From: Ferirhizobium litorale
GTDB lineage: Bacteria; Pseudomonadota; Alphaproteobacteria; Rhizobiales; Rhizobiaceae
Reading direction: 5' to 3'
NCBI GenBank assembly: GCA_030028905.1
Contig: JALDYZ010000001.1
Span: 248,001-312,000 of the forward strand
DNA length: 64,000 nucleotides
Position 1 is the first letter of the stretch. Each line of letters opens with the position of its first letter. The notes beneath the pieces are model-generated. The model saw only the letters and a program-made list of their open reading frames with translations, was not told the origin of the DNA and did not search any database. The translations under genes were made by a program, and so were the position numbers. Positions 43,398-52,977 of the stretch are shown here, piece after piece.

Positions 43398-43526
43398 GCC
43401 ATACTCGATCCAAAGGGAGCTGTCCCTGTCCGGGCCCGTGGGTCTGGACACACGGTGCCCACCTACTTTTGTAGGCGCCCAGGATCGTAAATCTCCATCG
43501 GTCTCGTGGATCGCACTTTTTTCCTT
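43398..43526 (+). repeat. Right attachment-site repeat (129 bp, perfect)
   Basis: Exact copy of 29029-29157: the 3' part of 6S RNA with its T-run but without the 5' 40 nt or the promoter. It marks the right end of the element and the remnant of the original chromosomal ssrS 3' end, 216 bp before fau. Confidence 0.93.
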
Positions 43527-43742
43527 CTTTCTTCGAGTATGGCGCGGCGGCTCGGATGCCCCGCGGCGTTGGTTGCGGCTATCCTCATCCCGGGAGTATG
43601 TGAGCCACCACTCGAGGTATCAGCATTTGCGGCCATCTTCGGTCAGCGATGCGGGAGGCAAATGGGTGTCGCTTTCCGATACTTGAAAGCGGTGGGCCAC
43701 CCGCTATTGTGCGCGGGATCAACGGACATCCCAGGAAAAACA

Positions 43743-44321
43743 ATGACCACGCACAGGGAAAAGAAAGCCGCGCTTCGCATGGAGCGCCTCGCGCTTCGCG
43801 ACGCGATCTCGCCGGAACAGCGCATCGAAAAGAGCCTGGCGATTGCAGAACACGCAGGCGACGAGATCGAATTCGATCCCGGAACGGTGATTTCCGGCTT
43901 CTTTCCGATCCGTTCCGAGATGGACGTCAGGCCGCTGATGGCGCGACTGAGGGCACGCGGCGCCCGCCTCGGGCTGCCGGTCATCGTCAGCAGGCAGCAG
44001 ATCGTGTTCCGCGAACTTGTACCGGACGGCACGCTCGTCGACACCGGCTTCGGCACCTTCGGTCCCGGCCCGGATGCGGAAGAAGTCGATCCCGACATCA
44101 TGCTGGTTCCGCTTTCCGCCTTCGATGCCACCGGCCATCGCATTGGCTACGGCGCGGGGCTCTACGACCGGGCGATCGACCAGATCCGCAAAAAAGGCCT
44201 GAATCCGCGGTTGATCGGCATTGCCTTCGACCTACAGGAAGTGGCACATGTGCCCGCAGAAACGCATGATGTGAGCCTTGATGCCATCCTCACCGAGAGC
44301 GGCTTACGTCATTTCAGATAG
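43743..44321 (+). CDS. fau: 5-formyltetrahydrofolate cyclo-ligase
   Basis: 192 residues from the ATG at 43743; the frame is open back into the repeat but that part is not credible protein. It converts 5-formyl-THF to methenyl-THF with ATP. Motifs: ISGFFPIRSEMD, GLPVIV, LVPLSAFDATGHRIGYGAGLYDR (the G-Y-G-x-G-x-YD signature of the family, also called YgfA). Normally follows the 6S RNA gene and can share its transcript; here the island separates them. Followed by the YmdB-like gene after 15 bp. Confidence 0.93.
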   Translation: MTTHREKKAALRMERLALRDAISPEQRIEKSLAIAEHAGDEIEFDPGTVISGFFPIRSEMDVRPLMARLRARGARLGLPVIVSRQQIVFRELVPDGTLVDTGFGTFGPGPDAEEVDPDIMLVPLSAFDATGHRIGYGAGLYDRAIDQIRKKGLNPRLIGIAFDLQEVAHVPAETHDVSLDAILTESGLRHFR

Positions 44322-44336
44322 ATACGGAACTACCGG

Positions 44337-45161
44337 ATGCGGCTGCTTTTCTTGGGCGACATGGTTGGAAAGACGGGACGAACTGCGGTCTGGGACCGGT
44401 TGCCGGGCCTGATCTCCGACCTCAGGCTCGATTTCGTCATCGTCAATGGCGAGAATGCCGCCGGTGGCTTCGGCATCACCGAGGAGATCTATCTCGAGAC
44501 CATCAATGCCGGCGCCGACGTGGTGACGACCGGGAACCATGTCTGGGACCAGAAGGAGGCTGTCTCCTTTTGCGAGCGGCACGACCAGTTCCTGCGGCCG
44601 GCCAACTACCCGGCCGGCACCCCCGGACGCGGCTCGAGCGTCTACTATGCCCGCAACGGCGCGCGCATCCTCGTCGCCAACGTCATGGGGCGGGTATTCA
44701 TGCATCCCGAGCTCGACGATCCCTTCAAATGCGCCGAGGGCATTCTCGCCGCCTGTCCTTTGAAGGAGCAGGCGGATGCAATCGTCTTCGACTTCCACGC
44801 CGAGGCGACCAGCGAAAAGCAGTGCTTCGGCCATTTCGTCGACGGCCGTGCGAGTTTTGTCGTCGGCACCCATACGCATGTGCCGACCGCCGACCACCAG
44901 ATCCTGAACGGTGGCACGGCCTACATGTCCGATGCCGGCATGTGCGGCGACTACGATTCCTCGCTCGGCATGGACAAGGAGGAGCCGCTCAACCGGTTCA
45001 TTTCCAAGATGCCGAAGGGACGCTTCGAGGCGGCCACCGGCCCGGCCACGATCTGCGGCGTCGGCGTCGAGATTTCCGACCGCACCGGGCTTGCCGAGAA
45101 GATCGCCCCCTTGCGCCTCGGCGCCCGGCTGTCCGAGACCATTCCGCAGTTCTGGGTTTAG
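44337..45161 (+). CDS. YmdB-family metallophosphodiesterase
   Basis: 274 residues. Metal-site motifs of the TIGR00282/YmdB family: LGDMVGKTGR, VNGENAAGG, TGNHVWDQ and GTHTHVPTADH. Members hydrolyse cyclic nucleotides or related phosphodiesters, and YmdB in Bacillus affects RNA turnover and biofilm choice. Full length. In a probable operon with fau. Confidence 0.92.
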   Translation: MRLLFLGDMVGKTGRTAVWDRLPGLISDLRLDFVIVNGENAAGGFGITEEIYLETINAGADVVTTGNHVWDQKEAVSFCERHDQFLRPANYPAGTPGRGSSVYYARNGARILVANVMGRVFMHPELDDPFKCAEGILAACPLKEQADAIVFDFHAEATSEKQCFGHFVDGRASFVVGTHTHVPTADHQILNGGTAYMSDAGMCGDYDSSLGMDKEEPLNRFISKMPKGRFEAATGPATICGVGVEISDRTGLAEKIAPLRLGARLSETIPQFWV

Positions 45162-45435
45162 GCAAAGCACTGAGCGCAAGCGTGGCGCTTTTCGCAAGCC
45201 GCGGTTTGTTGACTTGCGTCAAACGCCGGGTGACAACGTGTTGAAAAGATGCAAGCTTGGCCGGGTAGTCGCGCTTTCGCGCGCGGTGCGGATCCGCTGA
45301 TGCTGATGCCGATGTTCAGGTGAAATGGATCCCCGGCTAATGTGCCGGGCAAATGCAGTGCAGGACCGTTGTGTCCAATTTCACGGACCCGACGGCACGA
45401 ATTCAATCGATGAGATGTGTTTTCGGAGGACTTGC

Positions 45436-46590
45436 ATGTCGCGACTGTGGTTTTTGCCAGCCGTTCTCGGATTTCTGGCGCTCTCGGCTTCTCTTGGGCC
45501 TCTTCACGCACAGGATGCGCAACTGCCCACGGTCACGGTCGCCAAGCCCGTCGTCCGCGACGTCATCGATAGCGACGAGTTCATCGGTCGCTTTCAGGCG
45601 GTCGACGAGGTTGCTGTGAGAGCCCGGGTCGGGGGCTATCTCGACGAGGTGGATTTCATCGATGGCGCGCTCGTCAAGAAGGGCGACAAGCTGTTCGTGA
45701 TCGACCAGCGTCCTTTCCGAACCGCCCTGCAACAGGCTGAAGCCTCTCTCGAGGTGGCGAAGTCGACCCTCGATTTCGCCGAAACACAGTTCAAGCGCCA
45801 GGAGAGCCTGACGCAGCGCGGCACGAGCCCGCTTTCGTCGCTCGATGATCGCCGCCGCGAACTTCTCGCCGCGCAAGCCAATCTCAGGGGCGCCGAGGCG
45901 GCCGTGGAACGGGCCAAGCTCGAGCTGGAGTACACCACCATTTCCGCGCCGCTCAGCGGCCGGATCGACCGGCGGCTGATCTCGGTCGGCAATCTGGTGC
46001 AGGCGGACCAGACCGTCCTGACGACGATCGTCTCGCTCGATCCGATCGACTTCTACTTCGACGTGGACGAGCGGCGCTTGCTCTCCTATGCCAGCACGGC
46101 GCGGGCAAGAGGAAGCTCGTTGCAACAGGGCGGCGGTGCATTGGAGGTCATGGTCAGGATCGCCGATCAGACGGCCGAGCCGTTCAAGGGCAAGCTCGAC
46201 TTCGCCGAGAACAGGGTCGACAACGAAACCGGAACGATGCGGGTTCGGGCGCGTTTCGACAATCCGGACTATGTCTTGCAGCCGGGCCTTTTCGGGCGCG
46301 TCGAGCTCGAAGGGTCGAACACCTATACAGCGGTGCTCGTCCCGGACGACGCCATCGGTTCCGACCAGAACGAACGGGTGGTCTACGAGTTGCAGCAGGA
46401 CGGCAGCGTCATGAGCAAGCCTGTGCGGCTCGGTCCGCGGCTCCACGGCTATCGGGTGATCCGCAGCGGCATGACGGGCGACGAGACGATCGTCGTCAAC
46501 GGTCTGATGCGTATCCGGCCGGGCGTGAAGGTCAAGCCGGAAATGATCGAGCTGCCCCAGGAAGGCGAGCCGGCGGAGAAGACGCAATGA
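45436..46590 (+). CDS. RND efflux periplasmic adaptor (MFP)
   Basis: 384 residues from the ATG at 45436, GGAGGA about 7 nt upstream. A signal peptide (LPAVLGFLALSASLGPLHA) precedes a membrane-fusion protein: beta-barrel/lipoyl half VRARVGGYLDEVDFIDGALVKKGDKLFVIDQRPF, a coiled-coil hairpin (ALQQAEASLEVAKSTLDF), then TTISAPLSGRIDRRLISVGNLV. It bridges the inner-membrane pump and an outer-membrane channel. The next gene overlaps by 4 bp. No regulator gene is adjacent. Confidence 0.93.
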   Translation: MSRLWFLPAVLGFLALSASLGPLHAQDAQLPTVTVAKPVVRDVIDSDEFIGRFQAVDEVAVRARVGGYLDEVDFIDGALVKKGDKLFVIDQRPFRTALQQAEASLEVAKSTLDFAETQFKRQESLTQRGTSPLSSLDDRRRELLAAQANLRGAEAAVERAKLELEYTTISAPLSGRIDRRLISVGNLVQADQTVLTTIVSLDPIDFYFDVDERRLLSYASTARARGSSLQQGGGALEVMVRIADQTAEPFKGKLDFAENRVDNETGTMRVRARFDNPDYVLQPGLFGRVELEGSNTYTAVLVPDDAIGSDQNERVVYELQQDGSVMSKPVRLGPRLHGYRVIRSGMTGDETIVVNGLMRIRPGVKVKPEMIELPQEGEPAEKTQ

Positions 46591-49500
46591 GATTTGCCCA
46601 CTTCTTCGTCGATCGGCCGATCTTCGCCTCGGTTATTTCGATCGTTCTCCTGATCGTCGGCGGCATTGCCTATTCGCAACTGCCCGTGGCGCAGTATCCT
46701 GAAATCGCCCCGCCCACCATCGTGGTGCGGGCGCAATATCCCGGCGCCGACGCCGAGACGATCGCCAACACCGTCGCGACCCCGCTCGAGCAGGAGGTCA
46801 ACGGCGTTGAGAACATGCTCTACATGTCCTCCTACTCGACATCCGACGGCTCGATGGCGCTGACGATCACTTTCAAGCTGGGCACGGATCTCGACCAGGC
46901 ACAGGTGCTGGTACAGAACAGGGTGTCGATCGCCGAGCCCCGCCTTCCGGAAGACGTGCGGCGCATCGGTATCACCACGGTCAAGAGTTCCCCGGACCTG
47001 ATGATGGTCGTGCACCTGTTGTCACCGAACGACCGTTACGACCAGCTCTACGTTTCGAACTATGCCCGCACCCGCATCCGCGACGTACTGGTGCGCCTCG
47101 ACGGGGTGGGCGACGTCATCCTGTTCGGCGAGCGGGAGTATGCGCTTCGCGTCTGGCTCGACCCGGAAAAGCTCTCCGCCTATGGCATGACGTCGAGCGA
47201 TGTCGTCCAGGCATTGCGGGACCAGAACGTGCAGGTTTCCGGCGGGGCGATCGGCGGACCGCCGACCTCTGGCAACAATGCCTTTCAGTATACGGTCACC
47301 ACCGACGGGCGTTTCAGCGATCCGCGCCAGTTTCGCTATGTCATAGTCAAGGCATCGCAGGACGGCCGTCTCGTTCAACTGCAGGATATCGCCCGGGTCG
47401 AACTCGGCGCACGCGAATACGTGACGAACAGCTATCTGAACGGCAGCCCGGCGGTGGCGATCGGCATCTTTTCGCGCCCCGGCACCAATGCGCTTGCCGC
47501 GGCGGATGCGATCCGCGCGACGATGCAGGACCTCTCGCGGGATTTCCCCGAGGGGCTGGAATACAGCATCGTCTACAATCCGACCGAGTTCATCTCGGAA
47601 TCGATCAACGAGGTCTACAAGACCATCCTCGAGGCGGCGATCCTCGTCGCGCTGGTGGTCATCATCTTCCTGCAGTCGTGGCGCACGGCGATCATTCCGA
47701 TCGTCGCCATTCCGGTCTCGCTGATCGGCACCTTCGCGCTGCTTCTGGCGTTCGGTTTCTCGCTCAACATGCTCACCCTGTTCGGTCTCGTTTTGGCCAT
47801 CGGCATCGTCGTCGATGACGCGATCGTCGTGGTCGAGAACGTCGAGCGTAACCTGGCGCGCGGCATGACGCCCAAGCAGGCGGCGCATGTGACGATGGAC
47901 GAGGTGGGAACCGCCGTCATCGCCATCTCGCTGGTGCTGATCGCCGTTTTCGTGCCGACCGCCTTCATTCCCGGCATTTCCGGCCAGTTCTACCTGCAGT
48001 TCGCCGTGACGATCTCTGTGGCGACGGCGATCTCCGCGCTGAACTCCCTTACGTTGTCGCCGGCGCTCGCCGGCATACTGCTGAGGCCACACGACGACCA
48101 CGAGCATGAGAGCCGCAATCCGTTCGTCAGGGTCGGGCGCGGCCTCGCGAACGGGTTCAACAACGGCTTCGACCGCATGGCCGCCGGCTATGCATGGATC
48201 GTGCGCCATCTGGTTCAGACGCGCATGGCACTGATCGGTGCACTTGTCGTGTTTGCCGGCCTGCTCGCCGCTACCTGGCATATGACGCAGATCGTGCCGC
48301 GCGGTTTCATACCGACCATGGACCAGGGCTACGCCATTGTCGTCATACAGCTCCCCGACGGCGCCTCGTTGCAACGCACCGACGAGGTCGTCATGCGCGC
48401 CTCGAAGATCATCCGCGAGGTGCCGGGGGTGAAGAACGCGGTGGCATTCTCGGGATTCAACGGCGCGACCTTCACCAATGCTTCGAATTCCGGTGTGATC
48501 TTCGCCAGTTTCGACAGCTTCGAGGAGCGTCTCGAGCGCGGCGAAGGTGCGCCGCAGATCATCGGCCAACTCTATGGTTCGCTGCAAAGTATCCAGGAAG
48601 CCTTCATCATCGCCATACCGCCGCCCTCTGTCAGGGGCGTGGGCAATGGCGGCGGCTTCAAGATGCAGGTCATGGACCGGCAGAGCGCCGACATGCGACG
48701 TGCGCTGGGCCTCGTTTACCAGATGATGGGACAGGCCGCCCAGACCCCCGGTCTCTCCGGCGTCTTCACCACCTTCACCGCCTCCAGCCCGCAGTTCTTC
48801 ATCGCGCTTGACCGCGACAAGGCGCGGGCTCTGAATGTCCCGATCCCCAATATCTTCGAGACGCTGTCGATCAATCTCGGGACCTCCTATGTCAACGATT
48901 TCAATGCCTTCGGTCGCGTATACCAGGTGCGTGCCCAGGCCGACCAGCAATATCGCCTTGAACGCGATGATATCCTGGCATTGAAGGTGAGGTCCGCAAC
49001 GGGGGCGCTGGTGCCACTTGGAACGCTGATCGAGATCCAGGACCGCAGCGGGCCGGCATTGGTCCAGCGCTACAACATGTACGTCTCGGTGCCGATCCAG
49101 GGTAATCCGGCGCCGGGCGTCTCGACCGGCACGGCGCTCGACGCGATGGAAGCGATGGCCACGCAGATCCTGCCGCAGGGCACGACCTTCGAATGGACCG
49201 AGCTTGCGCTGCAGGAACGTCAGACCGGCAACACCGCCGGGCTGATCTTCGGCCTCTCGGTGATCTTCGTCTTCCTGGCGCTCGCGGCCCAGTACGAGAG
49301 CTGGGTCTTGCCGCTGGCGATCATCCTGATCGTGCCGCTCGCGGTGCTTGCCGCCCTGATCGGCGTATCGCTGCGCGGCATGGACAACAATATCCTCACC
49401 CAGATCGGGCTCATCGTGCTGATCGGGCTAGCCGCCAAGAACGCCATCCTGATCGTCGAATTCGCGCGCCAGGGCGAGGAGGAAGGGTTGAACCCGATCG

Positions 49501-49802
49501 AGGCGGCGATCGAGGCGAGCCGCCTTCGCCTTCGCCCGATCCTGATGACGGCCTTTGCCTTCATCCTGGGTGTCGTACCGTTGATGATCGCCACCGGCCC
49601 GGGTGCTGAAATGCGCCAGTCGCTCGGCACGGCGGTCTTTTCCGGCATGCTTGGCGTGACTTTCCTCGGGCTTTTCCTGACGCCGGTATTCTACGTGACG
49701 CTGCGCAGCATGCGCCGCAAGCGCAAGGACCTGGACAACGGTACGCCGCCGCCATCCGCCCCGATCGAGGCGCCAGAGAAGGTGCCGGCAGGAGTGAAGT
49801 GA
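46587..49802 (+). CDS. RND efflux inner-membrane transporter (AcrB/MexB-like HAE1)
   Basis: 1071 residues, the usual length. HAE1-type start FFVDRPIFASVISIVLLIVGG, pore-domain motifs, and the proton relay in helix 4 (GIVVDDAIVVVENVERNLARG, two adjacent Asp), with LSPALAGILLRP and a C-terminal helix set ending FLGLFLTPVFYVTLR. Such trimers pump drugs, detergents or signals from the periplasm to the outside. It overlaps the adaptor gene by 4 bp. No outer-membrane channel gene follows, so TolC must come from elsewhere. Confidence 0.95.
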   Translation: MRFAHFFVDRPIFASVISIVLLIVGGIAYSQLPVAQYPEIAPPTIVVRAQYPGADAETIANTVATPLEQEVNGVENMLYMSSYSTSDGSMALTITFKLGTDLDQAQVLVQNRVSIAEPRLPEDVRRIGITTVKSSPDLMMVVHLLSPNDRYDQLYVSNYARTRIRDVLVRLDGVGDVILFGEREYALRVWLDPEKLSAYGMTSSDVVQALRDQNVQVSGGAIGGPPTSGNNAFQYTVTTDGRFSDPRQFRYVIVKASQDGRLVQLQDIARVELGAREYVTNSYLNGSPAVAIGIFSRPGTNALAAADAIRATMQDLSRDFPEGLEYSIVYNPTEFISESINEVYKTILEAAILVALVVIIFLQSWRTAIIPIVAIPVSLIGTFALLLAFGFSLNMLTLFGLVLAIGIVVDDAIVVVENVERNLARGMTPKQAAHVTMDEVGTAVIAISLVLIAVFVPTAFIPGISGQFYLQFAVTISVATAISALNSLTLSPALAGILLRPHDDHEHESRNPFVRVGRGLANGFNNGFDRMAAGYAWIVRHLVQTRMALIGALVVFAGLLAATWHMTQIVPRGFIPTMDQGYAIVVIQLPDGASLQRTDEVVMRASKIIREVPGVKNAVAFSGFNGATFTNASNSGVIFASFDSFEERLERGEGAPQIIGQLYGSLQSIQEAFIIAIPPPSVRGVGNGGGFKMQVMDRQSADMRRALGLVYQMMGQAAQTPGLSGVFTTFTASSPQFFIALDRDKARALNVPIPNIFETLSINLGTSYVNDFNAFGRVYQVRAQADQQYRLERDDILALKVRSATGALVPLGTLIEIQDRSGPALVQRYNMYVSVPIQGNPAPGVSTGTALDAMEAMATQILPQGTTFEWTELALQERQTGNTAGLIFGLSVIFVFLALAAQYESWVLPLAIILIVPLAVLAALIGVSLRGMDNNILTQIGLIVLIGLAAKNAILIVEFARQGEEEGLNPIEAAIEASRLRLRPILMTAFAFILGVVPLMIATGPGAEMRQSLGTAVFSGMLGVTFLGLFLTPVFYVTLRSMRRKRKDLDNGTPPPSAPIEAPEKVPAGVK

Positions 49803-49906
49803 CAGGAGGGCGATGACGCGATCGTGAACGCGGCACCACCGCGCGCCGCTGGACCTGCCGCCTTCGGTCCCTATCATCGTCAGCTTCCAATGGCCGGAGA
49901 AGCACG

Positions 49907-50734
49907 ATGTCTCGTTTGCTCGCCGTTGCAATCCTGTTGCTGATCTCATCCTTCGGGGTGCGAGGAGAGGCCGCTGCCCAGGAAGCGCCGCCGATGCTCA
50001 GCCAATGCCAGGCCATTGCGCAGAGCATTCCGCAGGTCTGGTTTGCGAGTTTTGGTGCCGACCAGGCGGTTCCCGCCACTTCCGAAGGTGGCCAGGTCGT
50101 CATCACTTTCCTTGGCCACTCGACATTCCTGATCGAAACGCCGGGCGGCGTATCGATCGCCACCGACTACAATGGCTGGTACGGACCTCCGACGCCGCCG
50201 ACCGTCGTGACGATGAACAAGGCCCACATCACGCATTTCACGCTGACCCCCGATTCGGCGATCGCGCACGTGTTGCGCGGCTGGGGAGATGACGGCGAGC
50301 CCGCCGACCACAACCTGGTCGTCGATGACGTCTTCATCCGCAACGTCACGACCGATATCCGCGCGGGCGGCGGCATGGAGCACGACGCCAATTCGATCTT
50401 CATTTTCGAGGTCGCCGGACTTTGCATCGGCCATCTCGGTCACCTCCACCACGAGCTTGACGCCTCGCACTATGCGGCAATCGGCAGGCTGGACGTGCTG
50501 ATGGTGCCGGTAGACGGGGGACTGACGATGGGCGCCGACAGCATGAGCCGGGTCGTCAAGCAGTTGCGCTCGTCGCTAATCCTGCCGATGCATCGGCGCG
50601 GGCCGCCGATCGATGCCTTCCTCGCTCTGTTCGATCACGGTTTCGACCGCGAGATAGCCTCGGACTCGTCGATCACCGGTTCGCTCTCGAACTTGCCGAA
50701 ACGGCCGCTGATCTATGTGCTGAAGGGTGTCTGA
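49907..50734 (+). CDS. Secreted MBL-fold metallo-hydrolase-like protein
   Basis: 275 residues. A signal peptide (LLAVAILLLISSFGVRGEAAA) is followed by an UlaG-like beginning VVITFLGHSTFLIETPGGVSIATDYNGW. The usual HxHxDH metal motif is not present; in its place MNKAHITHFTLTPDS shows only two of the His residues. Later possible ligands are GHLGHLHHE and the MHRRGPP region. This may be a diverged subfamily with altered metal binding or a non-catalytic protein. Confidence 0.7.
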   Translation: MSRLLAVAILLLISSFGVRGEAAAQEAPPMLSQCQAIAQSIPQVWFASFGADQAVPATSEGGQVVITFLGHSTFLIETPGGVSIATDYNGWYGPPTPPTVVTMNKAHITHFTLTPDSAIAHVLRGWGDDGEPADHNLVVDDVFIRNVTTDIRAGGGMEHDANSIFIFEVAGLCIGHLGHLHHELDASHYAAIGRLDVLMVPVDGGLTMGADSMSRVVKQLRSSLILPMHRRGPPIDAFLALFDHGFDREIASDSSITGSLSNLPKRPLIYVLKGV

Positions 50735-50904
50735 CAAAGGAGACGAGCCCCGTTGCGTCCGAATAGCGATCGTCGGCGACTTGGTCTGGCCCCTTGATCC
50801 GAAGCCTTTCGGTTCCCGTCGATAGCAGTGTTTTTCCTTGAATGCGGCCTTTTTCGCCCTTATAAGGCGCCCATTCCAAGAAATAAGACCTGAACAGGGG
50901 TGCC

Positions 50905-51651
50905 ATGGCTGGCCATTCACAGTTTAAAAACATCATGCACCGCAAGGGCCGTCAGGATGCCGTGCGGTCGAAAATGTTCTCCAAGCTCGCGCGCGAAATC
51001 ACCGTGGCTGCCAAGGCTGGTCTACCCGACCCTGCGATGAACGCCCGTCTGCGCCTGGCGATCCAGAATGCCAAGGCGCAGTCCATGCCGAAGGACAATA
51101 TCGACCGCGCCATCAAGAAGGCTGCGGGCAACGACGGCGAGAACTATGACGAAGTCCGCTACGAGGGTTATGGCCCGGGCGGCACGGCGGTCATCGTCGA
51201 AGCGCTGACCGACAACCGCAATCGCACGGCTTCGAACGTCCGCTCGATCTTCACCAAGGCCGGCGGTGCGCTCGGCGAAACCGGCTCGGTTTCCTTCTCC
51301 TTCGATCGCGTCGGCGAAATCACCTACAAGCTTGAAGTCGGCGATGCCGACAAGGTGATGGAAGCCGCCATCGAGGCAGGCGCGGATGACGTCGAGACCG
51401 ACGAGGAAGGCCACACCATCTACTGCGCCTTCGAAGATATCGGCGAAGTTTCCAAGGCGCTGGAAACCGCGCTCGGCGAAGCCGAGACCGTCAAGGCGAT
51501 CTGGAAGGCCCAGAACACCGTCCCCGTCGACGAAGAGAAGGCCCAGTCGCTGATGAAGCTCATCGACAACCTCGAAGACGATGACGACGTCCAGAACGTC
51601 TATTCGAACTTCGAGGTCTCGGACGAGGTGATGGCCAAGCTTTCGGCCTGA
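50905..51651 (+). CDS. YebC/PmpR/TACO1-family protein
   Basis: 248 residues beginning [21 protein letters not shown], the family signature, with [23 protein letters not shown] and a C-terminal [15 protein letters not shown]. Family members are transcription regulators or ribosome-associated translation factors that relieve stalls. A strong terminator follows. In many genomes it lies near ruvCAB, as it does here (about 5 kb away). Confidence 0.95.
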   Translation: MAGHSQFKNIMHRKGRQDAVRSKMFSKLAREITVAAKAGLPDPAMNARLRLAIQNAKAQSMPKDNIDRAIKKAAGNDGENYDEVRYEGYGPGGTAVIVEALTDNRNRTASNVRSIFTKAGGALGETGSVSFSFDRVGEITYKLEVGDADKVMEAAIEAGADDVETDEEGHTIYCAFEDIGEVSKALETALGEAETVKAIWKAQNTVPVDEEKAQSLMKLIDNLEDDDDVQNVYSNFEVSDEVMAKLSA

Positions 51652-51676
51652 GCCTGTCGCAACTCGGAAGTTCCAG

Positions 51677-51709
51677 GCCCGGCTGCCCCAAAGCGCCGGG
51701 TCTTTTTTG
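51677..51709 (+). terminator. yebC terminator
   Basis: CCCGGC pairs with GCCGGG across an 11-nt loop and a T-run (TCTTTTTTG) follows, 26 bp after the yebC stop. Confidence 0.85.
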
Positions 51710-51914
51710 TTTTGCTCCCGTCTATTTGCAAGGGTCCCACGCCCCACATCCAGGATAGACCCCAACGCCAATTTTGGGACATTTTCCGGTCACAGGTTTG
51801 TGAGCGTGGGGCAAAAATTAACAATTTGATAACCCTGCCGCACTTGAATGGCCTCGCTCACTCCAGCCGGTCTGTCCCAGGCCAGCGTCTCACACACCAT
51901 CGGCGGGGAATGCC

Positions 51915-52403
51915 ATGAACAAACCAACACTCACTCTGTCCCTCTTTTTGCTCACCGTCTTGCCGGCGCTCGCGCAGCCGACAATGGTCAAGCGTGTCGA
52001 CGACTGGGGCGTCTACTCCTACGAGAGCGGCGGGAAAACGACCTGCTATACGCTGACGGTGCCGCTGGCACAGGCCCCATCGAATGTGGACCATGGTCGG
52101 AACTTCTTCATCGTGGCGCCGGGTGGCAAAAAGGGCTACGAACCGCAGGCACGCATGGGGTATTCGCTGAAAGCGGATTCAAGGGTCAAGGTCGAGATCG
52201 ACGACCAGACCTTCTGGCTGTTCGGCAAGGATGACACGGCCTGGGTGCAACAGGAGGAACGGCGGCCGGAGATGGTCCGAGCCATGCGCGCCGGCCGGCA
52301 GATGACGGTGCACGCGACATCGCGCAGGGGAACTGAAACAACCTACACCTATTCCCTCAACGGCGTGACCGCAGCGCTCAAGCAAGTCGGCCAGTGCAAC
52401 TGA
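51915..52403 (+). CDS. Secreted IalB-like protein
   Basis: 162 residues. A signal peptide (LTLSLFLLTVLPALA) precedes a beta-rich domain: VKRVDDWGVYSYESGGKTTCYTL, FFIVAPGG, ARMGYSL, VKVEIDDQTFWLF, ending ALKQVGQC. The DWGVYSYE...C-Y start and paired Cys resemble the invasion-associated locus B family, common in Rhizobiales envelopes. A near-match to a CtrA box (TTAACAATTTGATAA) lies upstream at about 51817. The next gene starts directly after the stop. Confidence 0.7.
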   Translation: MNKPTLTLSLFLLTVLPALAQPTMVKRVDDWGVYSYESGGKTTCYTLTVPLAQAPSNVDHGRNFFIVAPGGKKGYEPQARMGYSLKADSRVKVEIDDQTFWLFGKDDTAWVQQEERRPEMVRAMRAGRQMTVHATSRRGTETTYTYSLNGVTAALKQVGQCN

Positions 52404-52404
52404 C

Positions 52405-52977
52405 GTGAGCCGCTCCTTGCTTCCCATCGGGGCAGCGGTGGTCTCGCTGCTCGTGCTTCCCATCGCTGCGATCGCGTTTTCGCACAGGCCCGCCGGCGCC
52501 GCGCCGGCGACCGCCATCATGCCTCCCGGTTCCACGAAAGGCCGGGAGACGGGGCTGCCGGTTCCGCGATACGTCTCGCTGAAGTCTGGCAATGCGCGCA
52601 TGCGCATCGGTCCGTCCTTCGACTACGGGACAAAGTGGATCTATCTGAAAGCGGGCTTGCCGCTCGAGATCACTGCCGAATACGACAACTGGCGGCAGGT
52701 GCGGGACCCTGACGGGATTGCCGGCTGGATGCACAGGATCCTGCTGTCATCCCGACGCAGCGCCGTCGTCGGACCGTGGTTGAAGGCGCCGGTGGCCCTG
52801 CGCGCTGGCGCGAGCGCCAAGTCCCCTGTCACCGCGAAGCTTGCCGCAAGCGTCCTTCTGGACCTGGACGGCTGCGACGGTTCCTGGTGCGCGGTGGAGG
52901 TCAAGGGCCGCGATGTCAGTGGCTTCGTCCGGCAGTCGAACTTGTGGGGCGTCTACCCCAGCGAGGTCATCCGGTGA
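52405..52977 (+). CDS. SH3-domain periplasmic protein
   Basis: 190 residues from a GTG at 52405, one base after the previous stop. Signal/anchor helix ([21 protein letters not shown]), then two bacterial SH3-like units: [31 protein letters not shown] with [26 protein letters not shown], and a second containing GAGA-type [15 protein letters not shown]. Such domains bind peptidoglycan or proteins. Probably cotranscribed with the IalB-like gene. The convergent next gene overlaps it by 11 bp. Confidence 0.85.
   Translation: MSRSLLPIGAAVVSLLVLPIAAIAFSHRPAGAAPATAIMPPGSTKGRETGLPVPRYVSLKSGNARMRIGPSFDYGTKWIYLKAGLPLEITAEYDNWRQVRDPDGIAGWMHRILLSSRRSAVVGPWLKAPVALRAGASAKSPVTAKLAASVLLDLDGCDGSWCAVEVKGRDVSGFVRQSNLWGVYPSEVIR

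Larger units (their letters stand above)
29158..43526. mobile_element. 14.4-kb integrative element in the 6S RNA gene
   Basis: Bounded by 129-bp perfect direct repeats, with a tyrosine integrase 82 bp inside the left one. An excised circle with one repeat would be 14,369 bp. Contents in order: integrase, helicase-DUF2290 pair, XRE regulator, small genes, broken lipoprotein gene, P-loop NTPase, 1.1-kb structured non-coding region, serine recombinase, small unknown genes, HEPN-like protein, SIR2/HEPN-like pair. Many genes are AT-rich and unlike their chromosomal neighbours. No conjugation, relaxase or phage structural genes were recognised, so it may be a non-self-transferable element or phage-plasmid/satellite derivative. 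Confidence 0.92.

Noticed and set aside
43101-43451. 116-codon minus-strand frame starting in the right repeat
   Set aside because: It begins inside the 6S-derived repeat, has no ribosome-binding site and no protein-like features; treated as chance.
46999-48950. Long minus-strand open frame opposite the RND pump
   Set aside because: Antisense shadow with His/Arg/Asp-rich composition typical of a GC-rich reverse frame.
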